Shown here: positions 21,008-27,519 of the stretch, piece by piece
Numbering within the stretch: position 1 is the first letter of the stretch
How the letters are laid out: each line of letters starts with the position of its first letter
DNA from: a virus
IMG/VR virus record: IMGVR_UViG_3300044799_000138
Span: 1 to 27,519 of that record
Length of the DNA: 27,519 nucleotides
Strand: one strand, 5' to 3'
Program-made: the position numbers and the translations under genes
The notes under the pieces: model-generated
Told to the model about the DNA's origin: nothing
The model's input: only the letters and a program-made list of their open reading frames with translations
Database searches by the model: none

Positions 21008-22255
21008 TTACCTTCCGATTTTGAATGCTCGAATATCGCCTTGAGGCTTAACTTTCAACGAATAACGTAATGCGTCGACGGCGTGGTCTCTTTCCTTGAT
21101 GTTCTCGTTGTATTCCATGATTTCGCTGACCAAGTTCACGCATTTGGCGCTCACGAAAATTCTAGGCTGCCCATCAGAGGCTTTGGCGAATCTGCTGCCA
21201 AGTTCACGTAAGCCGTCTACACGGTTAACCGTGTTTGGTTCAGCCAGTATACCAGAGCGTTTGAGTGCGTCTATGGTTTCGGGTGACGTTGCGTCGCAGA
21301 ACACCTTTCCGACGCCGAATCTTTTGTAAAGTTCTTGTATCGCTGAAATCAAGTCTTCGGTGCGTAGTTGACTTTGATAAAGTTCATCTAGCACGTAAGC
21401 TCGTCCGTCGCCGTCATATCCTACCGCGACGACGGCTGTAGGATTCGTCCAGCCAAAGTCACAACCGTATCTTACTTCTGCTAGGCGACTTCGCTCTATC
21501 TCTCGCATGTGAAGGGTTGCGTCAAAGGGTATGCTGCCCCCGCCAGCAATGGCGAATCGCCCATAAATGAATCGTTCCGCTAAGCCGCCTGTATGAGCCT
21601 TTTCGACCTCTGCTACGAAGTCTTTGGGGAGTTTTGGGTTGTCGTATATGCTCCAGCGGTAAACTTTTGAGCGGACGTTTCTTGTGTTAGGATTTTCAAA
21701 GAATTTGTGTAGGGCTGAGTTCGGGGCGTCTGGCGTCGTAGTCACCCATGCACCACGGGGATAGTCTAGGGTTGAGTTGCTGCCTCTTAGTCGACGAATT
21801 ATGACTTGCCATGCGGTCTCGAAGTTTCTGACTAGCCGTGCTTCGTCGACGTGGCAGAAATCTATGTTTGGTCCTTCAGCACGTTCAGGCTCTTCCAAAC
21901 TTCCAAACCACAGTCTTGAGCCTATTGGACCAGTTCTGAAGTCTATTCGATTTTCAGTTTGACTAAAGGATTTTACTAGCGGGTTTGCTTCGATGGGTTT
22001 GCCTAGAAGCAACTCATTTTCAAGCGTGGGAATTAGGATGCGCCTAACCATTGGATAAGAAGGCTCAAAGACGTAGCCGACTATGCCGTCATTTTCCAGC
22101 AGCCACCTTAAACATTCAAATATGCCAGCGATTGTTTTGCCGCTGCCCGTGCCAGCGAAGACGGCTCTATACATAATTTGGTAGCGGTCATTAAGGAACT
22201 GTTTCTGCTTCAGATGTGGTTGAAACTTTATTGTCACTTGATTTTGTGACTGCAT
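21008..22255 (-). CDS. terL: terminase large subunit
   Basis: 415 residues, full length for this family. ATPase: Walker A AGTGSGKT (34-41), Walker B IDFCHVDEA (131-139, Asp137-Glu138), coupling motif TTT (172-174). Nuclease: D266 in YGCDFGWTNPTAVVAV, D321 in VFCDATSPETIDAL, and ERDHAVDALRYSLK (388-401), the RNase H-like metal ligands. It translocates and cuts viral DNA into the prohead. It starts at ATG 22255, 65 bases inside the small subunit gene. Confidence 0.95.
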   Translation of the reverse strand: MQSQNQVTIKFQPHLKQKQFLNDRYQIMYRAVFAGTGSGKTIAGIFECLRWLLENDGIVGYVFEPSYPMVRRILIPTLENELLLGKPIEANPLVKSFSQTENRIDFRTGPIGSRLWFGSLEEPERAEGPNIDFCHVDEARLVRNFETAWQVIIRRLRGSNSTLDYPRGAWVTTTPDAPNSALHKFFENPNTRNVRSKVYRWSIYDNPKLPKDFVAEVEKAHTGGLAERFIYGRFAIAGGGSIPFDATLHMREIERSRLAEVRYGCDFGWTNPTAVVAVGYDGDGRAYVLDELYQSQLRTEDLISAIQELYKRFGVGKVFCDATSPETIDALKRSGILAEPNTVNRVDGLRELGSRFAKASDGQPRIFVSAKCVNLVSEIMEYNENIKERDHAVDALRYSLKVKPQGDIRAFKIGR

Positions 22256-22589
22256 TTTCCTCTGGCTTCCACATTTTCACAATTAACGGCGCCAAACCTT
22301 CTAACTTGATGTTTTCAGGCATCATCTTACCCATCAGACGGCAGACGTTGGTGAAAACGCATCTGCGGTCTCCAGCGTTGGCTAAATCCATTTCATTAAG
22401 GATTCGAGTGAACAAGTTGCTGAGGTAGTTTTTGAACCATTCAGGGTCCGCCTTTAGTTCCTTGACATCTCGCCAGATAGTTGGTTCACTCACGTCAAGT
22501 TGCCGTGCGATTTCTCTTTCAGTTAGCCCGTGGCTGAGTAACTCGATTACTTTGCGTCGTCTTTCCAGAACTTCTTCGGGAAGTGTCAT
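22191..22589 (-). CDS. terS: terminase small subunit
   Basis: 132 residues. Residues 20-43 form a helix-turn-helix (HGLTEREIARQLDVSEPTIW then RDVKELK), the DNA-recognition part; the middle is helical (FKNYLSNLFTRILNEMDLAN) for oligomer formation and the tail is Ser/Thr-rich. It lies right before and overlapping terL, the standard pair. It would bind packaging sites in viral DNA and load TerL. AAGTGAT is the only ribosome-site-like sequence. Confidence 0.85.
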   Translation of the reverse strand: MTLPEEVLERRRKVIELLSHGLTEREIARQLDVSEPTIWRDVKELKADPEWFKNYLSNLFTRILNEMDLANAGDRRCVFTNVCRLMGKMMPENIKLEGLAPLIVKMWKPEENAVTKSSDNKVSTTSEAETVP

Positions 22590-22610
22590 GTTCTATCACT
22601 TGGAATGTTG

Positions 22611-22623
22611 TTTTCTATAAGAA
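22611..22623 (-). promoter_or_regulatory. TATA-like promoter of terS
   Basis: Minus-strand TTTCTTATAGAAA about 27 bases before the terS ATG (22589), the archaeal TATA spacing for a nearly leaderless transcript. GTTCTAT (22590-22596), seven of eight bases of the operator repeat at 23994, lies at the predicted start site. Confidence 0.4.
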
Positions 22624-22635
22624 ATTGTGAACGTT

Positions 22636-22642
22636 AAAAAAA
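22636..22642 (-). terminator. oligo-T terminator after the nuclease gene
   Basis: Seven A on plus, T7 on minus, 14 bases after the nuclease stop at 22656, just before the terS promoter candidate. It would separate the nuclease unit from the late unit. Confidence 0.5.
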
Positions 22643-22655
22643 GAAGAGGTTTCCC

Positions 22656-23639
22656 TTATAGAAGGGATTGGATTTCTTTGAGGACTCGTTCTGTTTCTTC
22701 TTGGGTGAAGTTTTCGTAGGAGATTGAAACTACTTTGACTCCGAACCTTTTGGTTAAGAGTTCTCGAATGGTTTGGTCACGTTCTTCTTTGCCTTCATGC
22801 ACTTTTCCGTCTATGTAGACTGCGAGGTTTTTGTCTGGAAAATAGAAGTCTGGCGTTGTGGATTGTATGCAGAATTCTTTGTCTGTGATTGGATGCAGGC
22901 CTGTTTCTTGAAGTTTTAGGAGCAAAGATTCTTCTATACGACTATGTTGTGGCTGCATTTGTGCGGCTCTGTGCTCCCACTTGTCTGTTGGCTTCCACTC
23001 TTTGACTTGGGGTTTTGATTCTGGTTTTGGCGCCTCTACTGGAGTTTCGTCTTTACTGAGTAGGTCGCTTTCTTTGAGTGTGCCTTTTTTCCATTCACGT
23101 TCTAGGCATAGGCTGCAGATGACGGCGCCGTTTCTTTTGGTTCGGCTGAAGTAAGTGTTTACGTGGCAGCTGCTGCATGGTAGCGGAGTGGCTGTTTGGA
23201 AGGCTTGTGGTGGCGCTGTTTGGCAAACAGAGCAAGATTCAACGTTTTGTTTCTGATGAGGTGTTTCTGTGATTAAAGGAATGTCTTCAGTTTGGATTTC
23301 ATTCCGAGGCTCTTTATAAGCTGGTTCGGAATCTAATCCGTGTTCCGATGGGGTTTCTGGTTGAGGAATACTTTCACTCGACTGCAAGAACTTGCGTTTT
23401 GCGTCAAACGTGTCTAAAGATTCTTCTGGTTGAGGTTGTGTAACTGCAAATTCTGAACCTACTTCCTTTTGCAATGACTCGAATAATGCCTTATCTTCTG
23501 GTGACTTGTCGAATTTGACTCCTTTATCTTGCATGATTTTAATGTATTTGTTGATGTAGGCTACAGCTCTGTCGCTTTTTTCGGCGCAGAAAGACGGATT
23601 GTTCAAGACAACACAATAAAACTCGTAGCATCTAGTCAT
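22656..23639 (-). CDS. zinc-ribbon protein with C-terminal DUF559/Vsr-like nuclease domain
   Basis: 327 residues in three parts: an N-terminal helical region (1-60), a central linker with three C-x2-C pairs at 136/139, 155/158 and 175/178 (zinc ribbons), and a C-terminal PD-(D/E)xK-type fold: TTPDFYFPDKNLAVYIDG (261-278, with D264 and D277), H281 and R287-like residues, then VKVVSISYENFTQEE. This is the layout of DUF559 or very-short-patch-repair-like nucleases ('P-D-f-x-x-x-x-x-l-a-v-x-i-D-G-x-x-H'). It could nick or cut DNA with target recognition by the zinc part. Role (packaging, repair, anti-host, homing) is open. Confidence 0.7.
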   Translation of the reverse strand: MTRCYEFYCVVLNNPSFCAEKSDRAVAYINKYIKIMQDKGVKFDKSPEDKALFESLQKEVGSEFAVTQPQPEESLDTFDAKRKFLQSSESIPQPETPSEHGLDSEPAYKEPRNEIQTEDIPLITETPHQKQNVESCSVCQTAPPQAFQTATPLPCSSCHVNTYFSRTKRNGAVICSLCLEREWKKGTLKESDLLSKDETPVEAPKPESKPQVKEWKPTDKWEHRAAQMQPQHSRIEESLLLKLQETGLHPITDKEFCIQSTTPDFYFPDKNLAVYIDGKVHEGKEERDQTIRELLTKRFGVKVVSISYENFTQEETERVLKEIQSLL

Positions 23640-23641
23640 GT

Positions 23642-23767
23642 TTATGCCTCAAAGTTGAACGTTACTTCCACTAAGCCTTCATGGATTGCAGCGAGCAACT
23701 CTTCATCTGATAAGCCGTGCCTTCTACCCTTCTCAACCAAAATTCGCTTAAGATGTTCATTTCCCAT
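23642..23767 (-). CDS. 41-residue hypothetical protein
   Basis: Begins MGNEHLKRILVEKGRRHGLS and continues DEELLAAIHEGLVEVTFNFE. ATG 23767 is preceded by AAGGTGATTG, a good ribosome site, and the stop (23644-23642) is two bases from the start of the nuclease gene. Helix-helix-strand layout; no family. The short gap and spacing make it a credible gene of the nuclease operon. Confidence 0.6.
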   Translation of the reverse strand: MGNEHLKRILVEKGRRHGLSDEELLAAIHEGLVEVTFNFEA

Positions 23768-23768
23768 T

Positions 23769-23993
23769 TCAATCACCTTGAATTTGGCTAATTGCCAAAA
23801 CCTTCGTTGACTTCACGTAGCAGCCGTCAAGCCTCAAAGTTTCGCCTTGCAACGCCTTGTTCATGATTTCTGCTCTGTTCCGCATTTCGTCGTCAACAAC
23901 GACGTTGTCATAGCGGACTGGATACCACCGCTTGCCGTTGACGCTCCATTGGAATAAGCCGCTGCTGTTTGCTTTCCTAAACAAGATTTCCAT
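23769..23993 (-). CDS. small hypothetical protein, first gene of the minus-strand unit
   Basis: 74 residues from ATG 23993, preceded by GAGG (24006-24003); an upstream ATG at 24047 would place the start beyond the predicted transcription start and inside the TATA box. The product is basic and beta-rich (MEILFRKANSSGLFQWSVNG, KRWYPVRYDNVVVDDEMRNR, then TLRLDGCYVKSTKVLAISQI). No family recognised. As the first gene after the divergent promoter it may be regulatory. Confidence 0.6.
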   Translation of the reverse strand: MEILFRKANSSGLFQWSVNGKRWYPVRYDNVVVDDEMRNRAEIMNKALQGETLRLDGCYVKSTKVLAISQIQGD

Positions 23994-24055
23994 CGTTCTA
24001 TTCCTCGTTCTATACAACGATAGCGTTATATTTAAATATATCGCCATCGTTCTAT
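23994..24055. promoter_or_regulatory. divergent promoter with palindromic TATA box and three operator-like repeats
   Basis: ATATTTAAATAT (24028-24039) is a perfect palindrome, so it can serve both directions: predicted start sites lie near 24007 (minus) and 24060 (plus), each 10-15 bases from a start codon. CGTTCTAT occurs at 23994-24001, 24006-24013 and 24048-24055, flanking the TATA box and covering or adjoining both start sites. This looks like a repressor-operator region, perhaps bound by the AbrB protein encoded next to it. Confidence 0.6.
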
Positions 24056-24070
24056 TAATTGGTAATTAAC

Positions 24071-24232
24071 ATGCCTATCAAATTTAAGCGAAGCGTATTC
24101 AAATCTGGAGACAGTTTCAGAATAACAATACCAATGGACATAATTAGAGCCTTAGACATAAAGGAAAAAGAGCAACTCGAAATTTCGTTGAATGATTCAC
24201 AAATAATAATAGAGCGAGGAAATAGGGAATGA
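24071..24232 (+). CDS. AbrB/SpoVT-like DNA-binding protein at the divergent promoter
   Basis: 53 residues: KFKRSVFKSGDSFRITIPMD, then IIRALDIKEKEQLEISLNDS and IIIERGNRE. This is the swapped-hairpin layout with the 'S-G-d-S-x-x-i-t-I-P' loop. It lies directly after the operator repeats and is the best candidate to bind them, by the usual pattern of autoregulation. It is not close in sequence to the AbrB protein at 1355-1516. Its stop overlaps the next start (ATGA). Confidence 0.8.
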   Translation: MPIKFKRSVFKSGDSFRITIPMDIIRALDIKEKEQLEISLNDSQIIIERGNRE

Positions 24233-24918
24233 GATTTCTGGCTATAATGGCTATAGTGGTTTATGTTCTGTTGCTAGCATCTTTTCCTATAGTTCAAGCA
24301 AATGGGGGTATAACGATTGATGGAAACCCAAATGATTGGGTTGCTTTAGGTCTTTCACCCATTGGAACAGACCCACCATACAACATTAAAAGTTACCATG
24401 ATATTTGCGCTGACTTGTTAGAGGCCTGGGTTCACTGTGATAGCAACAATCTTTATTTAATGATTAAAGTGCGAGGTGGATATCCCGCAGACTGGGACAC
24501 CACAACGTATATGATTGGATTAGATGATAAAAATTCTTCCACTGGCGACCCGAATGGGTATGATTACGTAGTTGGCGGTTCTCAAAATGTGGGCGTTCTT
24601 TTGGGTTGGAATGAAACAACGCTTTCATGGAATACAAAAGGGCGACTTGAAATGGCGGCTGGTGATTTGGGATATGTAGAGTGGCTTGTTCCATTCTCAT
24701 ACATCCACGTTATGGAGAACGTTGATTTCGAATTTGTTAGTCACGACAAATATTTTGGTGTGGTCAATACCATTAGAGTTAACAATGTAACCATTCCAGA
24801 GTTCCCATCATTCTTGTTTTTGTTTGCATTCATGACTGCAACATTAATTGCCGTTGTATTCACTTCTGGAGTGAACCTTCGCCTCTTGAATCCACTAAAA
24901 CGTCGCCTTTATCACTAG
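24229..24918 (+). CDS. secreted surface protein with IPEFPS C-terminal membrane anchor
   Basis: 229 residues. Signal peptide at 1-24 (AIVVYVLLLASFPIVQA). Mature part starts GGITIDGNPNDWVALGLSPI, the opening of a CBM9/DOMON-like beta-sandwich ('I-x-I-D-G-x-x-x-D-W'), and continues with VEWLVPFSYI near 150. IPEFPS at 189-194 followed by a hydrophobic helix (FLFLFAFMTATLIAVVFTSG) and basic tail is the archaeal PEF-type sorting signal. It is exposed on the host surface. A host-like surface protein on a virus could block superinfection or bind sugars; this is inference. Translationally coupled to the AbrB gene. Confidence 0.8.
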   Translation: MRFLAIMAIVVYVLLLASFPIVQANGGITIDGNPNDWVALGLSPIGTDPPYNIKSYHDICADLLEAWVHCDSNNLYLMIKVRGGYPADWDTTTYMIGLDDKNSSTGDPNGYDYVVGGSQNVGVLLGWNETTLSWNTKGRLEMAAGDLGYVEWLVPFSYIHVMENVDFEFVSHDKYFGVVNTIRVNNVTIPEFPSFLFLFAFMTATLIAVVFTSGVNLRLLNPLKRRLYH

Positions 24919-25099
24919 ACAGCACAACAGCCATTATGACGTGCTGAAACTTTCTGTTCAGTTCATCTGTCATTGCTGAGTGGTTTAGTAGGTTGATGTT
25001 TTCGGCTTTTTCAGGGTCACGGTAACTTTGTTCGAGAAGGATTTTTCTCATGGCACGCTTCTGTTTGGCGTAGACGCTTCTCAGACCACGTTTAGCCAT
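24860..25099 (-). CDS. small basic protein, convergent with the surface protein gene
   Basis: 79 residues: MAKRGLRSVYAKQKRAMRKI, then helices with NLLNHSAMTDELNRKFQHVI and a strand AVVLSSDKGDVLVDSR. GGTGAC precedes the ATG. Its 3' end overlaps the surface protein gene by 59 bases on the opposite strand. The basic N-terminus could bind nucleic acid. Protein-like composition favours a real gene; the antisense overlap and lack of a clear promoter keep the confidence moderate. Confidence 0.5.
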   Translation of the reverse strand: MAKRGLRSVYAKQKRAMRKILLEQSYRDPEKAENINLLNHSAMTDELNRKFQHVIMAVVLSSDKGDVLVDSRGEGSLQK

Positions 25100-25337
25100 T
25101 AAGTCACCGCCAACGTGCCAATGATTTTTTTCTTCGTTCTTCTAATTTTTCTTTTGACCTTTTGTGAACCATGAGCGTCCACTCTCACACCGCATATCAG
25201 TCTTTCTTTGACTGTAGCAGAAAGTGAAAGAGATAGAACTGTGTTTTATGTTGCTTGATTTTGCTTAAAAAGGTTGCTCAGTTTTTGCTTGATTTTTCTT
25301 CTATAGGAGATTTCGATAAAGCATAAATACAGCATAC
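25100..25337. other. intergenic region, mostly AT-rich with T-tracts
   Basis: It carries oligo-T runs at 25124-25130 (T7) and 25146-25150, which could end plus-strand transcription from the surface-protein gene, and the promoter at 25321. A minus-strand 22-codon basic frame (25104-25172) is present but has little support. Otherwise I see nothing in it. Confidence 0.4.
25321..25330 (+). promoter_or_regulatory. TATA box of the CopG-like gene
   Basis: GCATAAATAC centred at 25326 is 27 bases before ATG 25353, the exact distance expected for a leaderless archaeal transcript; no ribosome site is present. Confidence 0.5.
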
Positions 25338-25352
25338 TTGCTCTATTGTATA

Positions 25353-25736
25353 ATGATGGACATGAGCGAGAAATTTAGGAACGTAAGCATCAAAACAGAG
25401 TTTGCCAACAGAATTGAACAGTTCATTGGCGAGCGTCCAGAACTAGGCTACAGGAGCATAGCGCAGTTTCTCGAAGATTCTGCACGCCGACGCCTAGAGA
25501 CGTTGGCTTCTGAGCCGCCTCGTTTCGAGCAAATCAACCATGACGAAAACGGCGTCAAAGTTTTTGACCGTCAACAAAGACAACTTGCTGAAATCCGTTT
25601 TAAGCGAGAAGGCGTTTTCTGCGGGCTTTGCGAAAAAGAATCTTGCGAGCATATTGCTTTCGCTCTTAGAATCCCAGATTTGCAAGCCATTCTTAAGAAG
25701 AAGCGTAAGGACGGCTGGAAGATTCCAGAGGCTTAA
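25353..25736 (+). CDS. ribbon-helix-helix (CopG-like) regulator with C-terminal zinc motif
   Basis: 127 residues from ATG 25353; ATG 25356 and 25362 are near alternatives, and TTG 25338 would lie upstream of the predicted transcript start. N-terminal MSEKFRNVSIKTEFANRIEQ with YRSIAQFLEDSARRRLE is a ribbon-helix-helix DNA-binding dimer unit. The C-terminal part has C-x2-C-x4-C-x-H (CGLCEKESCEHIAFAL), a small zinc site found fused to such domains in archaeal regulators. Likely controls the integrase or lysogeny side. Its stop is two bases before the next gene. Confidence 0.8.
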   Translation: MMDMSEKFRNVSIKTEFANRIEQFIGERPELGYRSIAQFLEDSARRRLETLASEPPRFEQINHDENGVKVFDRQQRQLAEIRFKREGVFCGLCEKESCEHIAFALRIPDLQAILKKKRKDGWKIPEA

Positions 25737-25738
25737 CT

Positions 25739-26131
25739 ATGAACAGAAAGGTCTTGCTGGCTGCCGCTGCAGTCGCGATCTCTGCAGTTGTCTTGGTGAC
25801 TGCCTTACTGGTGATTCGTCCTCAGAGTGCGCCTGCTACTTTTAAGAACTGGTATTTTGTTGATTCCATGTCTGGGAATGGTGATTATCAGTCGTCTGCT
25901 TTTTCGATGTCTGATGAGTGGCGAGTTAAATGGAATTATTCTGGCAACGTCTTCGGAGTCTTTGTTTACAAACAATCTACTATCGACTGGAATCCAGTTG
26001 TAGGTGCTGATTCTTTGCAGACAAATGCCACAAGCGGAATCTTAAACGTAACTCAGACTGGAACAGTCAAAATCGAGGTTATAGCGTCCGATGTGTGTAG
26101 TTGGCATCTAACGATTGAAGCATACTACTGA
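25739..26131 (+). CDS. signal-anchored extracellular protein
   Basis: 130 residues. N-terminal helix (VLLAAAAVAISAVVLVTALL) is a signal anchor, followed by a beta-rich domain with FKNWYFVDSMSGNGDYQSSA, DEWRVKWNYSGNVFGVFVYK and VTQTGTVKIEVIASDVCSWH. It resembles small surface proteins of archaea with a beta-sandwich that ends 'y-x-l-x-i-e-a-x-x'. No enzymatic residues are seen. The gene follows the CopG gene by two bases, so they are co-transcribed. A function at the host surface is inferred. Confidence 0.7.
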   Translation: MNRKVLLAAAAVAISAVVLVTALLVIRPQSAPATFKNWYFVDSMSGNGDYQSSAFSMSDEWRVKWNYSGNVFGVFVYKQSTIDWNPVVGADSLQTNATSGILNVTQTGTVKIEVIASDVCSWHLTIEAYY

Positions 26132-26149
26132 AATGGTGCTGCAGCGAAA

Positions 26150-27412
26150 ATGTTGGAAACACAGACTTTTGACAGTCACTTCAATCGTCTTTTGCAGAGC
26201 GTTAAGGTTTTGCCGACGTCAGTTGTGACCAACGAGATTAGAGAGAGCGTAAGGGTGAATCAAGACGTTTCTATCTGGCTTGGAAAAGTAGGCTACGCAT
26301 CGAGACATGGATACTTGACACTGCTCTGCTTTTTTCTGAAATGTGTCAACATAGAAAACCCGACTGAACTGCTGGACCTAAAAACGTATGAAAATGTTAG
26401 GCAAAGGTTCTTTCCTGCAGAAAGGCTTGTTGAGTATTGGCAGTCGCTTTTGAGGCAAAATGGCGTTCCAGCGCATCTTGAGAAAAGAGTGCTGACTGCT
26501 GTGCGTAGTTTCTTCAAATACAATCGTGTGCCTCTTTTGCAAATCACCTGTTCATATAGAGCGAAGGAAAAGCCTTCTATTTCCGATGATGAATTGTGCA
26601 AGTTTCGTGAAGCGTTGGATTGGCGTGACACCATTCTTTTTGATTTTTTGGTCAGCGTTCCGCTGAGGCGTGGACAGTTTCAAGTTTGCCCAAACTGTAA
26701 GAGAGATTTCTTTCCAAAATGGAAGCATATTCTAACGTTCCCAGACATTCAGCCTTACAGTCCTTTCGTAATCAAGCCAGAGAAGGGACATGAAAGCGAA
26801 AACTATCCAGAAGGATTCATGCAAATCTGTTTCTTAACTGGGACTGCTGCAAAAGGCTTGAACATCTACAGAGTCTTTAAGGAAAACGAGTTAAACAAAA
26901 GTATGAAGTCAGACGACTACATTTTTACGCATAAACAGAATTTTGTTGTTCGCCACAATGCGAGAAAGCATATTTCGCCTATAGGCAAAACTCAAGTCTG
27001 GCAAATCTTTAAGGCTGCACAAGAAAAAACTGGCTTGCGAGTTTACCCACACTACTTGAGGTCATGGGATAACGTGAGGTTGGCTTCATGTGGAATAGAC
27101 AAGCAACTACGTGACGTCTATCTTGGTCACGCCACAGTAGTTTCAGAGGAAGAAGGCTACATACTGCAGATGATTCCAAAATGGCAAGAAACATTCAAAA
27201 AGGCTAGAGCCATTGAAAGCCTAGACTTGGTGCAAGGAATCATAAGTCCAACGGAACTGCAGACGAAACTTATGCAGTTAGAGGACCAGCAAACAGAAAT
27301 TGCACGGTTAAGGGCTGAACTCAGCAGATTCAACATGACTGAAGAAGACATTGACAATTTAAGGTGGCTGCTGGAAAAAGTGAAAAGAGACAAAGTCGTC
27401 GTAAAGGAATAA
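26150..27412 (+). CDS. tyrosine recombinase / integrase
   Basis: 420 residues. N-terminal arm and core-binding domain (to about 145, AERLVEYWQSLLRQNGVPAH), catalytic domain with R173/R174 (VSVPLRRGQ), H-x-x-R at 301-304 (PHYLRSW), H327 (YLGHATVV) and Tyr337 (EEEGYI), the standard R..H-x-x-R..H..Y set. It would integrate or excise viral DNA at att sites. Odd points: a C-x2-C insertion (CPNCKRDFFPKWKH) right after the first Arg, a Gln where Glu is usual in LR-x-G-E, and a long C-terminal coiled coil after the Tyr (QLEDQQTEIARLRAELSRFN). No att site can be fixed from this window. Confidence 0.85.
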   Translation: MLETQTFDSHFNRLLQSVKVLPTSVVTNEIRESVRVNQDVSIWLGKVGYASRHGYLTLLCFFLKCVNIENPTELLDLKTYENVRQRFFPAERLVEYWQSLLRQNGVPAHLEKRVLTAVRSFFKYNRVPLLQITCSYRAKEKPSISDDELCKFREALDWRDTILFDFLVSVPLRRGQFQVCPNCKRDFFPKWKHILTFPDIQPYSPFVIKPEKGHESENYPEGFMQICFLTGTAAKGLNIYRVFKENELNKSMKSDDYIFTHKQNFVVRHNARKHISPIGKTQVWQIFKAAQEKTGLRVYPHYLRSWDNVRLASCGIDKQLRDVYLGHATVVSEEEGYILQMIPKWQETFKKARAIESLDLVQGIISPTELQTKLMQLEDQQTEIARLRAELSRFNMTEEDIDNLRWLLEKVKRDKVVVKE

Positions 27413-27427
27413 TCAATCTACAGACGC

Positions 27428-27519
27428 TCACATCCAAGAAACTATCTTATCATATTCGTCCATCACTAGTTTAACCCATCCCTTATAGTCAACTATCTTG
27501 ACACGTTTTTCAACTTTTT
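27428..27519 (-). CDS. C-terminal end of a gene continuing past the right edge
   Basis: Minus-strand frame open from the right edge to TGA at 27430-27428; the last residues are KVEKRVKIVDYKGWVKLVMD followed by EYDKIVSWM. It is protein-like and converges on the integrase with a 15-base gap. Too short to identify. Confidence 0.5.
   Translation of the reverse strand, partial: KVEKRVKIVDYKGWVKLVMDEYDKIVSWM

Noticed and set aside
25104-25172. 22-codon minus-strand basic frame (starts MVHKRSKEKLEERRKKSLAR)
   Set aside because: Only a weak ribosome site, no neighbour overlap and low complexity; noted but not called.
1-27519. Window as a complete circular genome
   Set aside because: Joining the ends would give TGG before position 3, matching the repeat Trp, but the next upstream codons do not continue the octapeptide repeat and a stop follows soon, and no terminal redundancy is seen. 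It cannot be decided here.

Overview
The window is best read as most of the genome, or an integrated copy, of a tailed double-stranded DNA virus (HK97-type head, probably siphovirus-like) of an archaeon. Archaeal signs are a PCNA-type sliding clamp, small AbrB and ribbon-helix-helix regulators, TATA-type promoter elements with oligo-T terminators, many ATGA start/stop overlaps with GGAGGTGA ribosome sites, and a secreted protein ending in an IPEFPS membrane-anchor signal of the kind common in Bathyarchaeia and some related archaea. A Bathyarchaeia-like host is my inference. No sheath protein is visible, so a non-contractile tail is favoured.

Layout. (1) 1-3085, plus strand: early operon of tightly overlapping genes: end of an octapeptide-repeat protein, a DUF932 protein, a Cys-rich small protein, a 31-residue protein, an AbrB-like regulator, an unknown 229-residue protein and PCNA. 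(2) 3196-4392, plus strand: a second unit of small HTH and zinc-finger/Cys-rich proteins behind its own TATA box. (3) 4391-23993, minus strand, read right to left: the virion module. It runs from small genes and a zinc-ribbon/DUF559-type nuclease through terminase small and large subunits, an XhlA-like membrane protein, portal, Cys-rich protein, MuF-like protein, membrane protein, prohead protease, scaffold-like protein, decoration protein, major capsid protein, three fibre-like proteins, connector, gp10-like protein, tail terminator, tail tube, tail chaperones, tape measure, distal tail proteins and a holin-like membrane protein. A single plus-strand membrane protein gene (18339-18575) interrupts it. 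(4) 24028-27519: a divergent promoter with a palindromic TATA box, an AbrB regulator, a secreted IPEFPS protein, a CopG/zinc regulator, a lipid-anchored or signal-peptide protein, a tyrosine integrase and the end of an opposing gene at the right edge.

How it fits together: the left plus-strand genes probably support replication using the host polymerase (own clamp, no polymerase seen); the long minus-strand block packages DNA and builds head and tail; the right end controls the switch and integration. Integrase plus two DNA-binding regulators around a divergent promoter suggest a temperate or proviral lifestyle.

The strongest unusual signals are: a perfect -1 slippery heptamer (9809-9815) joining the tail chaperone gene to a 58-codon out-of-frame extension that ends exactly at the tape-measure start; two non-coding gaps with strong inverted repeats (4903-4981 and 16625-16693); a split portal/MuF region; three fibre genes sitting beside the capsid gene; a threefold internal repeat in the tape measure; and a divergent promoter with three copies of an 8-base direct repeat.
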